Made by a program: the position numbers and the translations under genes. DNA of 64,000 nt from Hirsutella rhossiliensis (Eukaryota; Ascomycota; Sordariomycetes; Hypocreales; Ophiocordycipitaceae): assembly GCF_020360975.1 (NCBI RefSeq), contig NW_025408681.1, forward strand, positions 1,426,001-1,490,000, given 5' to 3'. Below, piece by piece: positions 11,829-24,080 of the stretch; position 1 is the first letter of the stretch; each line of letters begins with the position of its first letter. A model generated the notes under the pieces. It saw only the letters and a program-made list of their open reading frames with translations, was not told the DNA's origin and searched no databases.

Positions 11829-13202
11829 CCCTTAGGAACTATATATAATATAGAAGGGTAAAATTATAGTTTTCTTTTACGTTAACGATATTATCTAGGC
11901 CTACCTAAAAGAGGAAGAAGCTACTACTAGGGAGGCTATATAAGGCCTATAATAAAGGTATAAGATAACTAGGCTAAGGGAGCTAAAGTAGTTCCTAGGG
12001 ATACGAATCCTTTAGAATAGGTCCTAATAGACTATCTAGCTTACCTAGGACGCCTATATCGATAAGGTCGCTTATAAATTCCTCCCTACTTCCCTCGATA
12101 AGAAGCTTCCTTCTACGCCTATATTAAACGAAGAGCTTTTACCTAATCCGTCCTTTTAAGCTAGGGAGTAAGAGAAACACTAATATTAATAGAAGGTAGG
12201 CTCCTTACTTTTTTTAGCTATTTCTACTAGACCGGATATCTCTTTTACGGTCTCTAGGCTAGCTAGGCATAACTAGAATCCTAGCCCTAGGCATTAAGAA
12301 GCAGTAGATAAAGCTATCCTTTATCTCTATTTAACGAGATTATACGGTCTATGCTTAGGAGGGTAGGGAAGGAAACTAGCTGCCGAAATCTTTCTTTATT
12401 CGAGCGATTCGTCCTTTACGGACAATTCCTTAAATAGAAAGAGCTTATAAGGGTATATTATATCCCTTTTTAGAGGAACTATTGCTTAGAAAGCTTTAAA
12501 TTAAGCTACCGTTATAACTTTTAGTATAGAGGTAGAGCTACTAGCTCTTTTAGAAGCGTTAAAAGAAGCGATTTTCCTAAGCTAGCTACTAATATCTCTA
12601 TAACTATAAATTCCGACCTTATTAGCTATAGAATATAGTAATATATAGACTATACGAATTCTTATAGAAAATAATAAGTTATCGACCTAGCTATAGTATA
12701 TCGATATTTACTAGTATTAGTTACGCTAAGAGGTCTAAAGGGGACTTATTTCCGTCCGTTAGGTTCTAACGGTATTAATAAAAGCCGACGGTCTTATAAA
12801 GCCCCTACCGAAGTAGAAGCTAGCTATCTTTTTATAGTAAATTAAGCTAGAAGACGTTTAAGAGAAGCTATCCTTAGAGGCCCGCCTTAAGAGTCTATAA
12901 GAGGAGCTAATAGCCCGTATAAGAAGGTAACGTCTATAGCTAAAGAAAAGGAAGAGGTTTTTCTCTTTAGAGGGCCCCCTATTTAATTAGGTTTTTCCCT
13001 TCTAAGAAGGCCCCCTTTCTTATAGGACTTTCCCCTCTTTAGGCTCCTATTCCTTAAGTAGGTCTAAAAGAGCCTAGGGACCGAAAAGGGCCCTTACTTT
13101 CCTCGAGTAAAGGGAGAAGTATAGAGCTAAGAACCTCCTCTATACGCTTACTAGCCCGAAGCCGTATTAGCTATGCCCTTACTATAAGGGCAGGCTATAG
13201 CT
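11829..13202 (+). pseudogene. copia-beta 1 pol, second part (reverse transcriptase active site, RNase H)
   Basis: This continues the frame broken at 5847. The reverse transcriptase active-site stretch is at about 11875-11900 as FYVNDII, with the first catalytic Asp changed to Asn by RIP; copia-beta 3 retains FYVDDII at about 60837. RNase H follows at about 12370-12700 with a region like AEVELLALLEALKEAIF (about 12525-12580). The last 300 bp before the LTR are less clearly coding. Many in-frame TAA/TAG occur at Gln/Trp positions. Confidence 0.78.
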
Positions 13203-13696
13203 AAGGGGGTGTATTGCGAAGCGTGGCCTGATTTTATAGTTCTCGGAGAAATCCCTTAGTATAAGGGACCTAGGAAGCTAAAAACACCCGGTATAGAAGA
13301 AGGAAGAAGGAGCTAAAAAGAGGTAAAGAAAGGAGGGTAGGGGTATAAGGGGAAGTAGAAGTAGCGATAGCTTCCTATAGAGGTAGCGAAAGATAAGATA
13401 GATATGCCGGCAACGGCTAGAAAAGAGGGGAAAACCCGGTAAAAAGCTTAGTAGTTAAAAGGATATTAATAGCTTCTTTATATAGGATCTTCTTTATTAA
13501 TTAAGATACTAGATAGGTATAAAGAGGGGCGTTAGATAGAGGAAAGAAGGATAATTAAGGCAATATAATAATTACTCCCTTACCGTAATTACTACTCCTA
13601 TAAGAATTAAATCTCTCTGCCCTACTTATCCGACCCCTTACTTTTAATTTTACCTTTATATATTTTTATATACTTCTTATATCTCTCTTCGCGAGA
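13203..13696 (+). repeat. copia-beta 1 polypurine tract and 3' LTR
   Basis: The polypurine tract aagggggtg occupies 13203-13211 and the LTR runs 13212-13696 (485 bp). The same tract and the adjacent ctaaggggg context precede the 3' LTR of copia-beta 3 (62190-62198), of copia-beta 2 on the minus strand (28309-28317) and of the miniature elements. Confidence 0.88.
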
Positions 13697-13701
13697 ATAA
13701 T

Positions 13702-14031
13702 ACTATAAGATCTCTTACTTTTAATATAAGCGGTTAGTACCTTAAATTATAGTATTTTACTTACGATTTAATAGCCTTTCCTTAATATTCCTTAAGCTAC
13801 TTTTATAGCTCTTATAGCTTAATAACTTTTGCTTTTACTTTAAGTACCCCCTTTTAAATAATATCGTCCTTAATATTAATATAAAAGTTTAGTTAATAAC
13901 CTATTAATACTTAATAAAGTAATAACCTAGTTATTATATTCTTTATATTATTATATATAAATTAAGTAATATATAGGAATAACGCTTAGTTAGTTTATTT
14001 TAAGTTAGTAAAGTATCTTAAGTAGTACTAT
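13702..14031 (-). pseudogene. gypsy-gamma(-), integrase segment between two insertions
   Basis: This is the reverse complement of 18605-18739 plus 19441-19625 in gypsy-gamma(+), so it is part of the integrase region on the minus strand. It continues directly from 1419 once copia-beta 1 and one ATAAT copy are removed. ACTAT at 14027-14031 is the duplication made by insertion of gypsy-gamma(+) and recurs at 45715-45719. At the spot equivalent to 18739/19436 it shows the sequence without a copia-alpha solo LTR. Confidence 0.85.
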
Positions 14032-14288
14032 TATAAGAGCGCTAATTAAAAGTATAAGCTAATAAAGTACTTAGGTATATAGTACTAATATATTAGTAGG
14101 GTATTAGTAGGGAATTATACCTACCCCGCTTATATATTATAGACTACTTACTATTTTAATAAAAGAGGAGAAATCCCTTTTTTTATAAGCTTTAGTCTCA
14201 TAATAAGGAGAATATAATATATATAGTATAGTACCTCTAGCTATCTCTACTACCTAGCTAATTATACTATAATATATATTCCCTTATA
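14032..14288 (+). repeat. gypsy-gamma(+) 5' LTR (257 bp)
   Basis: It starts tataagagcgct and ends attcccttata, with inverted ends tataag/cttata. Removing the miniature element and one AGTAT copy from 45060-45714 leaves exactly 257 bp of the same sequence. The next bases (atttttaatacttccc) should be the primer site but match no tRNA 3' end that I recognise. Between 14289 and about 14460 there is only AT-rich leader. Confidence 0.9.
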
Positions 14289-14459
14289 ATTTTTAATACT
14301 TCCCTTTTTAGTTACTTAATAAAGATAGCTACTTAGAAAAGACTATATAACGCTCTTATAGCGTAACGTAGTAATTAACTAGTTAAAGCCTCTTTATTAT
14401 ATATATTAAGTATCTACTTAAGAGATAAAGAATAAAAAGATATATCCTTAAAATAGACC

Positions 14460-15540
14460 GTTACTATAGATAGCGTTATAACTATATCGAAGATATCGCT
14501 ACCTATAAGTATAAGATAACCGTCTTATAAAGAAAAGCTTATAGCTTTATAAGTATAGGTTAAGGAGCTAAAGGAGATAAAACGCTTATAAGATTATATT
14601 ATATAATTAAAGGAGGAAATTACTAAACCTATTAGTACTATCGCTATCTATTTAAGGAAGCGTTAATAGTCCTACTCCCTTAAATCGGATAGTAGTTATA
14701 TAGGTAAGGTTAAGATTAAAAATATCGCTTAATTATCTTAACCTACTAATATATAGAAACATTTAAACTAAACTTATAATTTAGAGGATGCCTTTAAGGT
14801 AGCGCTTAGACGTTTTCGTTATAATAAAATAAAGATCCTTTATATAGTAGATTATATATATAGCGACTATAAAGCGAGATAGCGCTAATACCTTAAAGAA
14901 TAAACGCTAATCGACTAAAATAAATATAGTATAGATTAAGTATACTTTAAAGAATAAAAACTTATTTTAATTAAGGATACTATAAATAAAGAGATACTAT
15001 TAGCGATATAATTAAAGGAGGCTCGTTAATAAGAAGGCTAGTCCCCCTTAAAGTTTAGCTTATACCTTAACTTCTTAGATAAGTACTTTAAACGCCTATT
15101 AAAAAAGGCACGTGCTTTTACGTTTTTCGCTTAGCTAGAGCTATAACTTTAAGACTAAATTAACCTCTACTTAATACTTATTTATACCTATTAATAGGAA
15201 GAGCTTATATAAGTCGCTTAACGATATTAAGATACTACTATTAATAAGAGGCAACGTACTAATATTACTTTTACCCTTAAAGGAACTAGGAATAGAAATA
15301 GTATAGTACCTTAACGTAGTATATATAAGGGAAGGAATTAAAGAGGCCGATAAGCTAGGCTAAATCGTTAAGGAAATACTATTAATTTAACTAATAATTA
15401 GTAAGCTAGCGATATACTTACTAAGGGCTAAACTAAGGGATATTATTAAGAAAGAAGATCTTTTACTTAATTAGGAATTATATATTTTTAATATAATAAG
15501 CTAGGATGCCTATTTATAGAATATACTAATTCTTTAAAAG
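14460..15540 (+). pseudogene. gypsy-gamma(+) gag
   Basis: This is a decayed Gag frame with many Lys/Leu/Tyr codons and TAA/TAG for Gln. The core around 14750-15000 resembles the Ty3/gypsy Gag domain. A degenerate zinc knuckle is at about 15481-15530, where Cys codons read TAT (Tyr). Its counterpart on the minus strand (about 50330-49600) confirms the extent, although that copy is truncated at its start by a SINE. The original product would form the particle around the element RNA. Confidence 0.65.
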
Positions 15541-15639
15541 TAAAAACCCTAGTAAAGACTCTTAGACTTAATACTATAAAATAAGAAAAGGGTAAGATAT
15601 TAAAGTAAACGCCTCTCCCTTAATAAACTTAATACTTAT

Positions 15640-18600
15640 AGGATAGTTACTTAAAACTCCTATAATAATATTAAGGCGAAACCCTACTAAAGTCCTTATA
15701 TACTTAGATACTTATAGTACCGTTAACCTTATAAATATATACTTTACTTAATAGTAAGGATTACTATAAGTAGCGTTATTATACCTTAAGTTATTAGGGC
15801 TTAATAATAGTAAGGTAAAGGAGTATAGAGTATAGTTAGTACCGCTCTAAATAATAAATATAAAAGGCACTAAAAAGATAATTACTTATTTCTATATTAG
15901 TACCGATAAGTTAATACTAAATAATTAAGTATTAATCCTTTTATTAGTTACTACCTTAAAGGATAAATATATCTATATTATCTTATAGAAACGATAGTAG
16001 TAGTTTAAGTATTAACTAAGTAGTAAAACCCTATAAAACCCTTATAGATTCCTTTAAGAATATAAGAATAAAGTAAGGGTATATATATTAGCACTTAATC
16101 CTAAGCTAATCTCTTTATTAAATAAAGATAAAGATAAAGGGATTTTATAATAAGAATAGGCTAAAATCCTACTAACTCTTTACTAGTTTAAAGATACTTT
16201 CTTAGCTAATAAATCTAACTTACTACTAGCTAAAAAGGGAATAGATTACTTAATTAATTTAGTCCTTAATATAAAACCCTTTTATAGACTAATTTACCTT
16301 TTATTATAAAGGGAACTCTAAGTATTACGCGACTAGATCTAAGATATAATAAAAAGGAAAATAATCTAAGAGTTAAAGAGCTTAGCTAGGGCGCCTATCC
16401 TTTTTATTTTAAAAAAGGATAGTACCTTATAGCTATATATAGACTACTAAGGACTTAACTAGGTTATATAAAAGAATTAGTACCCTTTACCTTTTATTTT
16501 AGAGATTATTAACTACTATTAAGGAGCTAAGTATTTTTCTAAGATTAATATATAGAATATATATTAAAATATTTAAATTTAAGAAGGAGATAAATAAAAG
16601 ACCGCTTTTTAAACGTATTATAAATATTTCGAATACTTAATAATGCCCTTTAAACTTATTAATATACTAGCTATATTTTAAAGCTATATCTATTAAGCGC
16701 TTAAGGGGCTTATAGATATAATCTATATAATCTCCCTTAATAATATCTTTATATACTTTAAGATAAATAAAGAATATACTAAATACTTAAGATAAGTAAT
16801 AGAAAGGCTAAGGGCTATAAAGCTCTATATAAAACTATTAAAGTATATCTTCTATTAATAGTTAGTTAAGTTCCTTAGGTTTATTTTATCTATTAATAGG
16901 GTATTAATAGACCCTTAATAAGTAAAGGTAATAGCTTAATAGCCTAAACTTATAACCTACTATAATATTTAGGTTTTCCTTAGGTTCTATAATTTTTATT
17001 AATAATATATATATAAGTACTCTAGAGTTATAGCGCCCTTAACTATATTATTAAAGGGGAGTAAGAATAAAAAGAAGCTAGGGAGTATAGAGCTAAACCT
17101 TACTAAATAAGTAGCGTTTTAAGCTCTTAAGGATGCTTTTTAAAGAGCCTTACTCTTTTAATATTATAATCTAAAAAGATATATTTATATTAAAATAGAT
17201 ATATTATAATTCGCGATAGTAAGAATTATCTCTTAACTTAATAATAAAGGGCGTTATTATTTAATTATATTTTAGTTAAGGAAGTTTACTAAAGCTAAAC
17301 TTAATTATAGTATTTTAAACTAAGAACTATTTACTATTATTAAGTTATTTAAATACTAGTAATAATATATTAAAGGGGTAGCGTATAAAGTAAAGGTATT
17401 ATTAGATTACTATAACCTTTAAACGTTTATATACTAAACCTCCTTAAATAAGAGGTAAGTAAGATAGTATATATAATTAATACTATTTAACTTTATAATT
17501 AAGTATTATATAAATAAATTAAACTTAGCGGACGCGCTATCGAGAATACTTAGATATAAGGGTAAGAAGCCATTATCTATAAAACTATTACTAGAGCTAT
17601 AAGTAAAGCTAGCTCCTAGTAATACTATATCTATATAGAGAAATAATAAGGCGTTTTTATAGGTAAAGAGATACTTAACCTTAAGTTAATATAAGCGTAG
17701 TAAAGTGCTTTTATATAAGGAAAATATATAAGCTTATTTATAGCGAAACTATAATAATTTAAGCGCGAGACCTAAATAATTAGCTAATTAAGTTAAAGAG
17801 AGAGCTAGTTATAAATAGTTACTTTTAAGGAAGACCGCTAAAGAAGTAGCTTACTATATAAAGGTTTATATAGTAAAAGTTCTAAAACTACTATTAAAGT
17901 TACTAAAATAGACTTAGTTAGATAATATAGCGATTAGTAAGCTAAAGGAGACTAAAGACTTCTTAAAAGGGAAGGGTTTCTAGTTAATATACTTAGATAA
18001 ACTACTACTATAAAAGGGTTATATTATAGTACCTTTAAAGGTAGCCTTATAATAAGAGCTAATATAGCTCTTTTTTAATAATCTATTAGTAAGATACTTT
18101 AGCTCTTAATATACTAGCGAACTACTAGTAAGGAACTTTTACTAAGATAAAATAATAAAAGATATAAATAAATATATCTAGTTATACTTAGTATATTAAG
18201 GTATAGTATCTAAGAGGCATCGCCCTTATAATACTATATAATCGTTATTATATCCTATATAACTATAAAAAGAATTATTAATAAACTTTATTATAGGTCT
18301 ACCTAAAGTATAGTATAATAAATAAGACGTTAATATAATCTTAGTAGTTAGAGACCGATATACTAAGTATTACCTCTTCTTTCCTATCTTTAAGATAATA
18401 ATAGCTCTAAAGCTAGTAGAATTATTCTATTATTAAGTTAAATTAGTATATAGACCTCTAAAAAGTATTATCTTAGATAAAGGGTCCTTATTTATAAGTA
18501 AGTTTTAGTTAGATCTTTATTTTATCTTATAAGTAAAACGTAGGCTATTAATAGTATTTTACTTATAAACTAATAAGTAAATAAAATAAATAAACTAAGC

Positions 18601-18739
18601 TATATAGTACTACTTAAGATACTTTACTAACTTAAAATAAACTAACTAAGCGTTACTCCTATATATTACTTAATTTATATATAATAATATAAAGAACGCG
18701 ATAACTAAGTTATTACTTAATAAAGCGTTAATAGGTTAC
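15640..18739 (+). pseudogene. gypsy-gamma(+) pol, first part (protease, reverse transcriptase, RNase H, integrase)
   Basis: Protease is near 15690-15730, with L-D-T followed by S-T-V-N (a former DTGS-type site). The reverse transcriptase motif KKDSTLQLYIDYQGLNQ is at about 16413-16470 and the active site at about 16736-16765, where YLDDIFIYF has become LNNIFIYF. RNase H lies at about 17150-17560 and includes NYSILNQELFTII and a DALSRI-like end. Integrase starts near 17690 and runs to the copia-alpha solo LTR at 18740. The order protease-RT-RNase H-integrase is that of Ty3/gypsy. Dozens of TAA/TAG interrupt the frame. Confidence 0.82.
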
Positions 18740-19435
18740 TATAAAAAGGTATAAGCAATAAGTATAGAATCGGGTAATCGATAATATAAGCGGAAAGGTC
18801 GGTCGAAGGAGTATAGGGTAGGATTTCGTCTAGAATTTATAACGAGCATATAAGGGGCTAAATAATATATTAAAAGAAAAGCGTTGTAAAGGATACTTAT
18901 AAACTTACTTATTATATCTACTACTCCTAGGGAAATCCTTTGTCTTTTATAGACTATTGCTCGCCTACTAGTAGACTAATTAGTTAGCTTTCTAGCACTT
19001 TCTATAATACTTAAATAGCTCTATTTATAGTATATCTTCCTAACTTAGTAGGTGGTCTAATTATAACGTAATAGTTAACGTAAGACTATAGGTTCTAGTA
19101 TAAGTAGTAGATTTAACTAGAATATTCTATGCCCTACCTATTCTCGTATCGCGGATATCTTTAGAACCGCTAGGCTAAAATAGGTAATAGGGTATCCGCT
19201 TTACTCGTAATTAACTTATATATTTTATATATATTTTATTTTATTAGGATAGGCTTATCTTAACCTACTTTTCTTAAAGGAAGGTATAGATATTTAGTAA
19301 AGGTCTTTATCTTTAAGGGTTATTGCCTTAGACTATATTATAGAGCCTCTTTTTACTAGCTTATTTTATAGAGCCTCCCTATAGTTATTATTTCTTTATA
19401 ATAATAAAATAGGAATATAAGGGTATATTCTTATA
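18740..19435 (-). mobile_element. copia-alpha solo LTR (696 bp)
   Basis: This is a complete copia-alpha LTR in reverse orientation: it starts tataaaaaggtataagc and ends ggtatattcttata, with no internal region. The target duplication is GTTAC (18735-18739) and ATTAC (19436-19440), one RIP transition apart. The unoccupied site is visible in gypsy-gamma(-) at about 13890. Recombination between the LTRs of a full element is the usual origin. Confidence 0.92.
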
Positions 19436-19440
19436 ATTAC

Positions 19441-20340
19441 TAACTAAACTTCTATATTAATACTAAGGACGATATTATTTAAAGGGGGATACCTAAAGTA
19501 AAAGTAAGAGTTACTAAGCTATAAGAGCTATAAAAGAGGCTTAAGGTATACTAAGGAAAGGCTATTAAATTATAAGTAAAATACTATAATTTAAGGTACT
19601 AACCGCTTATACTAAAAGTAAGAGACCTTATAGTACTATTAATAAAGAACTTATACTTTAAGGACGAAAAAAGAAAACTCTTACCTAAGTATATTAGACT
19701 ATTTTAGGTCTTATAAGCTATTAAAAAGTAAGTATATTATTTTATACTCCCTAAAAAGTACTTATACCTTTATAACGTTTTCTATATTAGTCTCTTAAAA
19801 CTATAAAAAGAGTAAAAAGGTACCTATAAAGATAGCGAAACCCTACTAATATTAAACTTAAAGGATAACGAAGGTAAATAAGAAGTCTAAGAGATTAAAG
19901 ACTAAAAGAGATCTAAGGGTAATACCTTTTTCCTTATTAAATAAAAAGGATAGCTAGCTAAGTATAACTAATAAGTTAATACTAAAGATATAGTAAATAG
20001 CTAAGACCTTATTAAAGAATATACTACTTACTTAACTAAGAAAAAGAAGTATAAGACTAAGTAAGGTAAGGGAAACCTACTAGCGTAGGAAGACGCTATT
20101 AAATCGGTATTAAATCCTTACTAAATCGCTACTAACCTATTAATATATTAGCACGCTTAAATATCCTATAACTATATATAAAATAGTAAAATAAGAGAGT
20201 AAAAGTAAACTATTTATACTACCTATTAAATATTATTAAGGAAAAATAAAACTAAACTATAACTTTATCGAGACCTTAATAATAAAAGAGAGAAGGATAG
20301 TTATAACTAAATAAAAGAAAGATAAGACCTATCTATTAAT
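19441..20340 (+). pseudogene. gypsy-gamma(+) pol, second part: integrase C-terminus and chromodomain
   Basis: This continues integrase after the solo LTR. At about 19870-20020 the frame gives a chromodomain: E-V-x-E-I near the start, then FFLIKQKGQ (FLVKWKGW once TAG/TAA are read as Trp) and DLIKEYTT. Chromodomains at the integrase C-terminus are the hallmark of chromoviruses and bind methylated histone H3, directing insertion into heterochromatin. That fits the nesting seen here. Pol ends near 20060; 20060-20340 is 3' untranslated sequence, facing the end of the antisense ORF at 20346. Confidence 0.82.
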
Positions 20341-20345
20341 TTTAA

Positions 20346-21532
20346 CTACCCCTTTTCTTTACTAGTATAGCGGGAACTAACTAAGGCGCCCCCTTTACTA
20401 TACTAAATACCTTTAGAAATACTAGAACTACCTTATCCTCCGCTCCTTCTTTATCTATTATATTAAGACCTATCTCTATTAATATAGTACTTACCTTAGC
20501 CTTAGTAAATAGTAAGGTATATTACTATAAAGTATAGCTTATATTACTATCGATAAAGTAAAGCTTTAACTAAGATTCCTAGGCTTAGTACTTTAAGCTT
20601 ATATAAGCTATATTAAATAAGAGCGTAGGGTTAAGGTAAATAATAAGCTTATAGCGCTTATTAATTAGCGTATAATAGTTAGTATACTTAACCTAGTATA
20701 TCGTTAAGCGGTTACTAATAAAAAGGTTAGATAAAACTTATAATAATAGACTTTTATATACCTATAGTCTTAAAGGACTTATAATAAGCTATCTTAGCGG
20801 TATTAAAAGCCTAAGCTAAATACTATACTATAATAGTAAGATAGCGCTAATTAGCCTCCTTAAAAATAAGTATACTTACGTTTAAGCTATTATCCTTAGT
20901 ATCCTTATTACTAGTCTTTAGCTTATTAAGCTTATATAAGTACTTAATAATAGTAATTATATCGGCCTAGTTATTAAATATAAAAGTAGCGGCCTTAAGA
21001 AAGATTAGCTTATTAATCGTAATATTTAAAGTTAAAGGGAAACTTACTTAATTATAAGTCGCGGTATATTTATAGTACTACTTATAGCGCGTTAAGGAAA
21101 CCCTTAAGAAAATATAGCTAATTAAGAGCACCTTAATAAGCTTAAGCTTAGTTATACTATACTCCTAAATAACGGTCCTAAAATAATATATATACTAGAG
21201 CTTATAAGGGATAACCCCCTAGGCCTTAACTAAGCGGGCTTTAGCCTTAGATTAAGTATACCTTTTTATAAGAGCGCGACCGCCTTATACCGCTACTTAG
21301 GTACCTTTATTTCTAGCGCCGCTATTCTTAGGTTTATTAGTAGGAGGAGTTAAATTATAGCTATCTTTATTATTACTATTATCGTTATCTTAGCCCTTAT
21401 TTAGCTAGGTATTAAAATAGTCTTAGCCCTTATTTAGCTAGGCCTTATTATTAATATTAGCTTACGTATTTTAAAGAGCGGCCTAGGTAATAATCTCTTA
21501 TTAGCTAGAGCCGCTTTATTAGGATAGAGTAG
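20346..21532 (-). pseudogene. gypsy-gamma antisense ORF, C-terminal two thirds (unknown protein)
   Basis: This minus-strand frame continues from 44754-44307 across the gypsy-delta(+) insertion without a shift; the two parts sum to 1,635 nt, 545 codons. The stops in this frame are TAA or TAG at plausible former Gln/Trp codons, as expected of a real ORF hit by RIP. From 21532 downward there is a Gln/Asn-rich stretch containing an 11-residue tandem repeat (LNKGQD, period 33 bp, 21389-21442). A polar stretch with TPPTNKPKNSG follows, then a basic patch, a longer Leu/Ile-rich helical region (about 21180-20700) and an Arg/Gly/Ser-rich C-terminus (about 20470-20400). I do not recognise a family. It converges on pol and would need its own antisense transcript. 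Confidence 0.65.
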
Positions 21533-22019
21533 TATTATAAACTAACTAAGTATTAGTTACGTAAGACCGTACTATTAGCGGAAAGGTATAAGACGGACGA
21601 ATAATAAGCCGGTCTTATTATATAACCTATAAGGTAATTATTTAGATAACTAAGTAATTAAGGTAATTAAGGTAAGTAAGGTAATTATTAATTATTAAGG
21701 ATAATTAACAATCTATAAATAGGATTATTACGCTCGCTATATAATCTATAAAGGACTACTAGGTATATAAGGACACCTAATTCTACTCCTTTAAACTAGA
21801 TAGCTCTTTAGCTTTTAATATATTATAATTATTACGATCTCTATTATAATCTTATTTTTAATTCCGATTACTTAATTACTTAGTTATAGTCTATAGTCTA
21901 TAACCTCTAACTTATTACTAACGTAATATACTTATTATTACTTAGACTATACCCTATTATATCTATTAATATAAACCCCTTAATAGGTTTATCTCTTAAG
22001 AATAATACCGGTTATTATA
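21533..22019 (+). repeat. gypsy-delta(+) 5' LTR (487 bp)
   Basis: It starts tattataaac (tattacgaac in the 3' LTR) and ends ccggttattata. The distal half, from about 21790, matches all gypsy-delta LTRs. The first 250 bp (containing ttacgtaagaccgtac and a run of four related aaggtaatta/aaggtaagta units at about 21645-21690) are shared only with the 3' LTR 43815-44301. No known tRNA primer site is evident after it. Confidence 0.9.
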
Positions 22020-22059
22020 TATTAAAAGCTCTTATTAAATATAATACTATATTACTTTA

Positions 22060-22628
22060 AGTAATATCGTAACTATTAATATACTTATATAGTAAGCTAG
22101 ATTAACTAACTTTAGAGCTAATATATCGCCTTAAGATATAATATACGAAATTATCGCCCTTCGATATAAGGTATAGTTACTTAAAAATAAAAGAGGTAAC
22201 GAATAAGTTAAAGACCTTAGAAAAGTAGTTAAACTAAAATAGCTAGGACTATTCGATAGTACTTATAGTATACTTTAAGACTTTCTTACTTAACTTAAGG
22301 CCTACTACTAGTTTTACCTTATTAAACTTTTAGACCTAGTCGAAAAGGTACTCTATATAGGAAATTATTTATCTAAAATAGTACTTACTTAGTTTAGACC
22401 TATTATAAGGGACTTTCTTAATAACTAACTAACGTAATAAGATAATAAGATAGATAAAGTCTTTATTAGTTTCTAAGGATTTAAAGAGCCTATTATAAAG
22501 GTATTTAAAATAACTAATAAAGAATAAGAAGCTAAATAGAAACTTTAAGAACTTTAATAAAAGATCTTAGTATTAAATTATACTATAAAGTTCCTATTAA
22601 GTTACCTTAAAGCTTAATTAAGATAATA
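22060..22628 (+). pseudogene. gypsy-delta(+) gag, first part
   Basis: The plus-strand frame contains a typical fungal Ty3/gypsy Gag core. At about 22245-22480 it reads FDSTYSILQDFL, then TWFRPIIRDFLNN once TAG is read as Trp, then SFQGFKEPI once TAA is read as Gln. It runs into the SINE at 22642 and resumes at 23426. The homologous, uninterrupted gag is on the minus strand at about 40540-38500. Confidence 0.8.
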
Positions 22629-22641
22629 AACCTCTTATATT

Positions 22642-23412
22642 AACCCTCGTAGTATAATAGTTATATACCTAGGAAGCCTACTAGCTATAACGCTAGAGTT
22701 AGTTCGAATCCGGCTAAGGGCACGATTAATTTTTAGTCGGACTAGTAGACTACGCTAACCTACTTATTAATTAGCTAATTAGCGCTTCTAGAAGCGCTTA
22801 TAAATATACTAGTAGTCTAGCCCCGCTATAAGTAGGCCGGCCTAGACCTCGCCTACCTAGACCTAGCGACGAATTCGTTAAGACCTCCCCTTAACCCTAG
22901 TCCGGGCCCCCCGACCGGGAAAATAAAAACCTAGGGCCGATACTAGCAACTCGATAAGTACGGCGCGAAGCCGGTGCGATAACCCGACTACCGGCCCGGC
23001 TAAAGGCCGGTATTAATAAAAAATAGCCCGCTAAGCCTTACGGCGGAAAAATAAGGCAGAGCCCGGGAAGATATCGTTATAGGATAAGGTCGGAGATAAT
23101 TATATAATTAACTATTAAACCGTTAACTAAAAAAACGCTCGTACTACCGATTAACGCTATATACCCTACGTATATAAAGGAGTTACTTTCTAAGGTTACT
23201 TTATAGCGGGGCTAATACGATTCCGACTAACTATAACGATACCTAAGATAGCCGGCGTAAGATTCCTATATATTATAACCGCGACCCGGTATAAGGGCGG
23301 ACTAGCTATAAAAGAGGGGAGGGTTTTCCTCTAAGTACTTTAGTTTTTCCCTCCTATTTAACGTCGAAGTTCTAGATACCTTTAGATAGGTTACTAGTAT
23401 AATCTTAATAAT
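22642..23412 (+). mobile_element. SINE copy 1, tRNA-headed, about 770 bp
   Basis: A 13-bp target duplication, aacctcttatatt, flanks it at 22629-22641 and 23413-23425, and gypsy-delta(-) shows the empty site near 39990. The 5' end is a tRNA-like sequence with RNA polymerase III boxes and the 3' end is a short (TAA)n tail. The long duplication of variable length and the tail indicate LINE-type target-primed insertion, unlike the LTR elements around it. The body (22722-23390) is relatively GC-rich and has no coding frame that I can see. Copies 2 and 3 are at 48025-48810 and from about 50341. Confidence 0.85.
22643..22721 (+). ncRNA. tRNA-like head of SINE copy 1
   Basis: It has an A-box-like tagtataatagtta (tagtataatggtta with RIP undone), a D-stem gtat/atac, and a T-arm gttag-ttcgaat-ccggc whose stem pairs once the RIP-changed base is restored. 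The acceptor strands accctcg and taagggc pair partly here. In copy 2 (reverse strand, 48810-48730) acccttatag and the later taagggt pair over all seven positions. The anticodon arm is not certain, so I do not name the tRNA. It would supply the pol III promoter. Confidence 0.7.
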
Positions 23413-23425
23413 AACCTCTTATATT

Positions 23426-24080
23426 ATAATTCTATAATAAGCTTAAAAAAGAAGTTAAGGACGAGCTTTATAAGGAAAATCGAACTAATAACCTCTTAGA
23501 CTATATTACTATAGTAGTATAAATCGATAATAGATAGTATACGTAATACTAAGAAAAGAAATAAGGAAGAGGAAACTAAAACCCTTTTTATAAGAATAAC
23601 TTTAACTAATACGCTAACTATAAAAAGAAGCGTAAAACTCTTATTACCTACGCTTATATAACTAACCTAGGTAGGATAGATCTAAATATAATATAGAAAA
23701 GTAAAAGAAAGGATTTTAATTATAAGAAACTTAGATATTACTTTAAAAAATATAGATAACCTTATAAGGAGAAGAAAACCTACTAAGTACTAGCCTTAAA
23801 AAGTAAAAAATACTTAAACGCTACTAATAGATAGGAACTAAAGTATAAACTCCTTAGTTAAACTATATACTATAATAATAAATATATAGTATACTTAAGT
23901 AATAAGAATAGTATTAGATAGTTAATAAAGCTATTAAAGAAGACCCTTATAATAATATAATAAAGGGATCTTAAAATATAAAAATAAGTTAAATTTATAA
24001 AACTAGAATACCCTTATCTTAAAAAAGTCTCTTAAGACTAGATTAAAAAGAATAGTAAATAATTCTAGGAAGATATATAA
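23426..24080 (+). pseudogene. gypsy-delta(+) gag, second part with zinc knuckle
   Basis: This resumes Gag after the SINE. A zinc knuckle is at about 23728-23770, where the frame gives KLRYYFKKYR; the equivalent CYFC Cys codons have become TAT (Tyr). Lys/Asn/Tyr-rich sequence follows. Stops are TAA/TAG at former Gln codons. The minus-strand homologue is near 39690-39640. Confidence 0.7.

Larger units (their letters stand above)
1420..13696 (+). mobile_element. copia-beta 1, full-length Ty1/copia element with nested copia-alpha 1
   Basis: The two LTRs (1420-1905 and 13212-13696) share ends derived from TGTCGCGAAG...CTTCGCGAGA and are flanked by the 5-bp duplication ATAAT (1415-1419, 13697-13701). 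Removing copia-alpha 1 and its duplicated AAAGT gives an element of about 6.3 kb. Internal order is primer-binding site, gag-like region, Pro/Ala-rich linker, integrase, reverse transcriptase, RNase H and polypurine tract. Integrase before reverse transcriptase is diagnostic of Ty1/copia. The host at the insertion point is gypsy-gamma(-), whose sequence resumes exactly at 13702. All reading frames are broken. Confidence 0.93.

Noticed and set aside
14032..14288. Two independent solo LTRs of gypsy-gamma (with 45060-45714)
   Set aside because: Neither has matching flanks alone. The 5 bp before the first equal the 5 bp after the second (ACTAT), and gag follows the first, so they are the two LTRs of one element.
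20346..21532. A host gene captured between elements
   Set aside because: The region lies inside the gypsy-gamma(+) boundaries and its last codons are also present in gypsy-gamma(-) at about 687-720, so it belongs to the retrotransposon family.
22643..22721. A functional tRNA gene
   Set aside because: The sequence is the 5' end of a repeated element with target duplications. The acceptor stem is imperfect, the anticodon arm is unclear, and a second copy sits at the end of another SINE.
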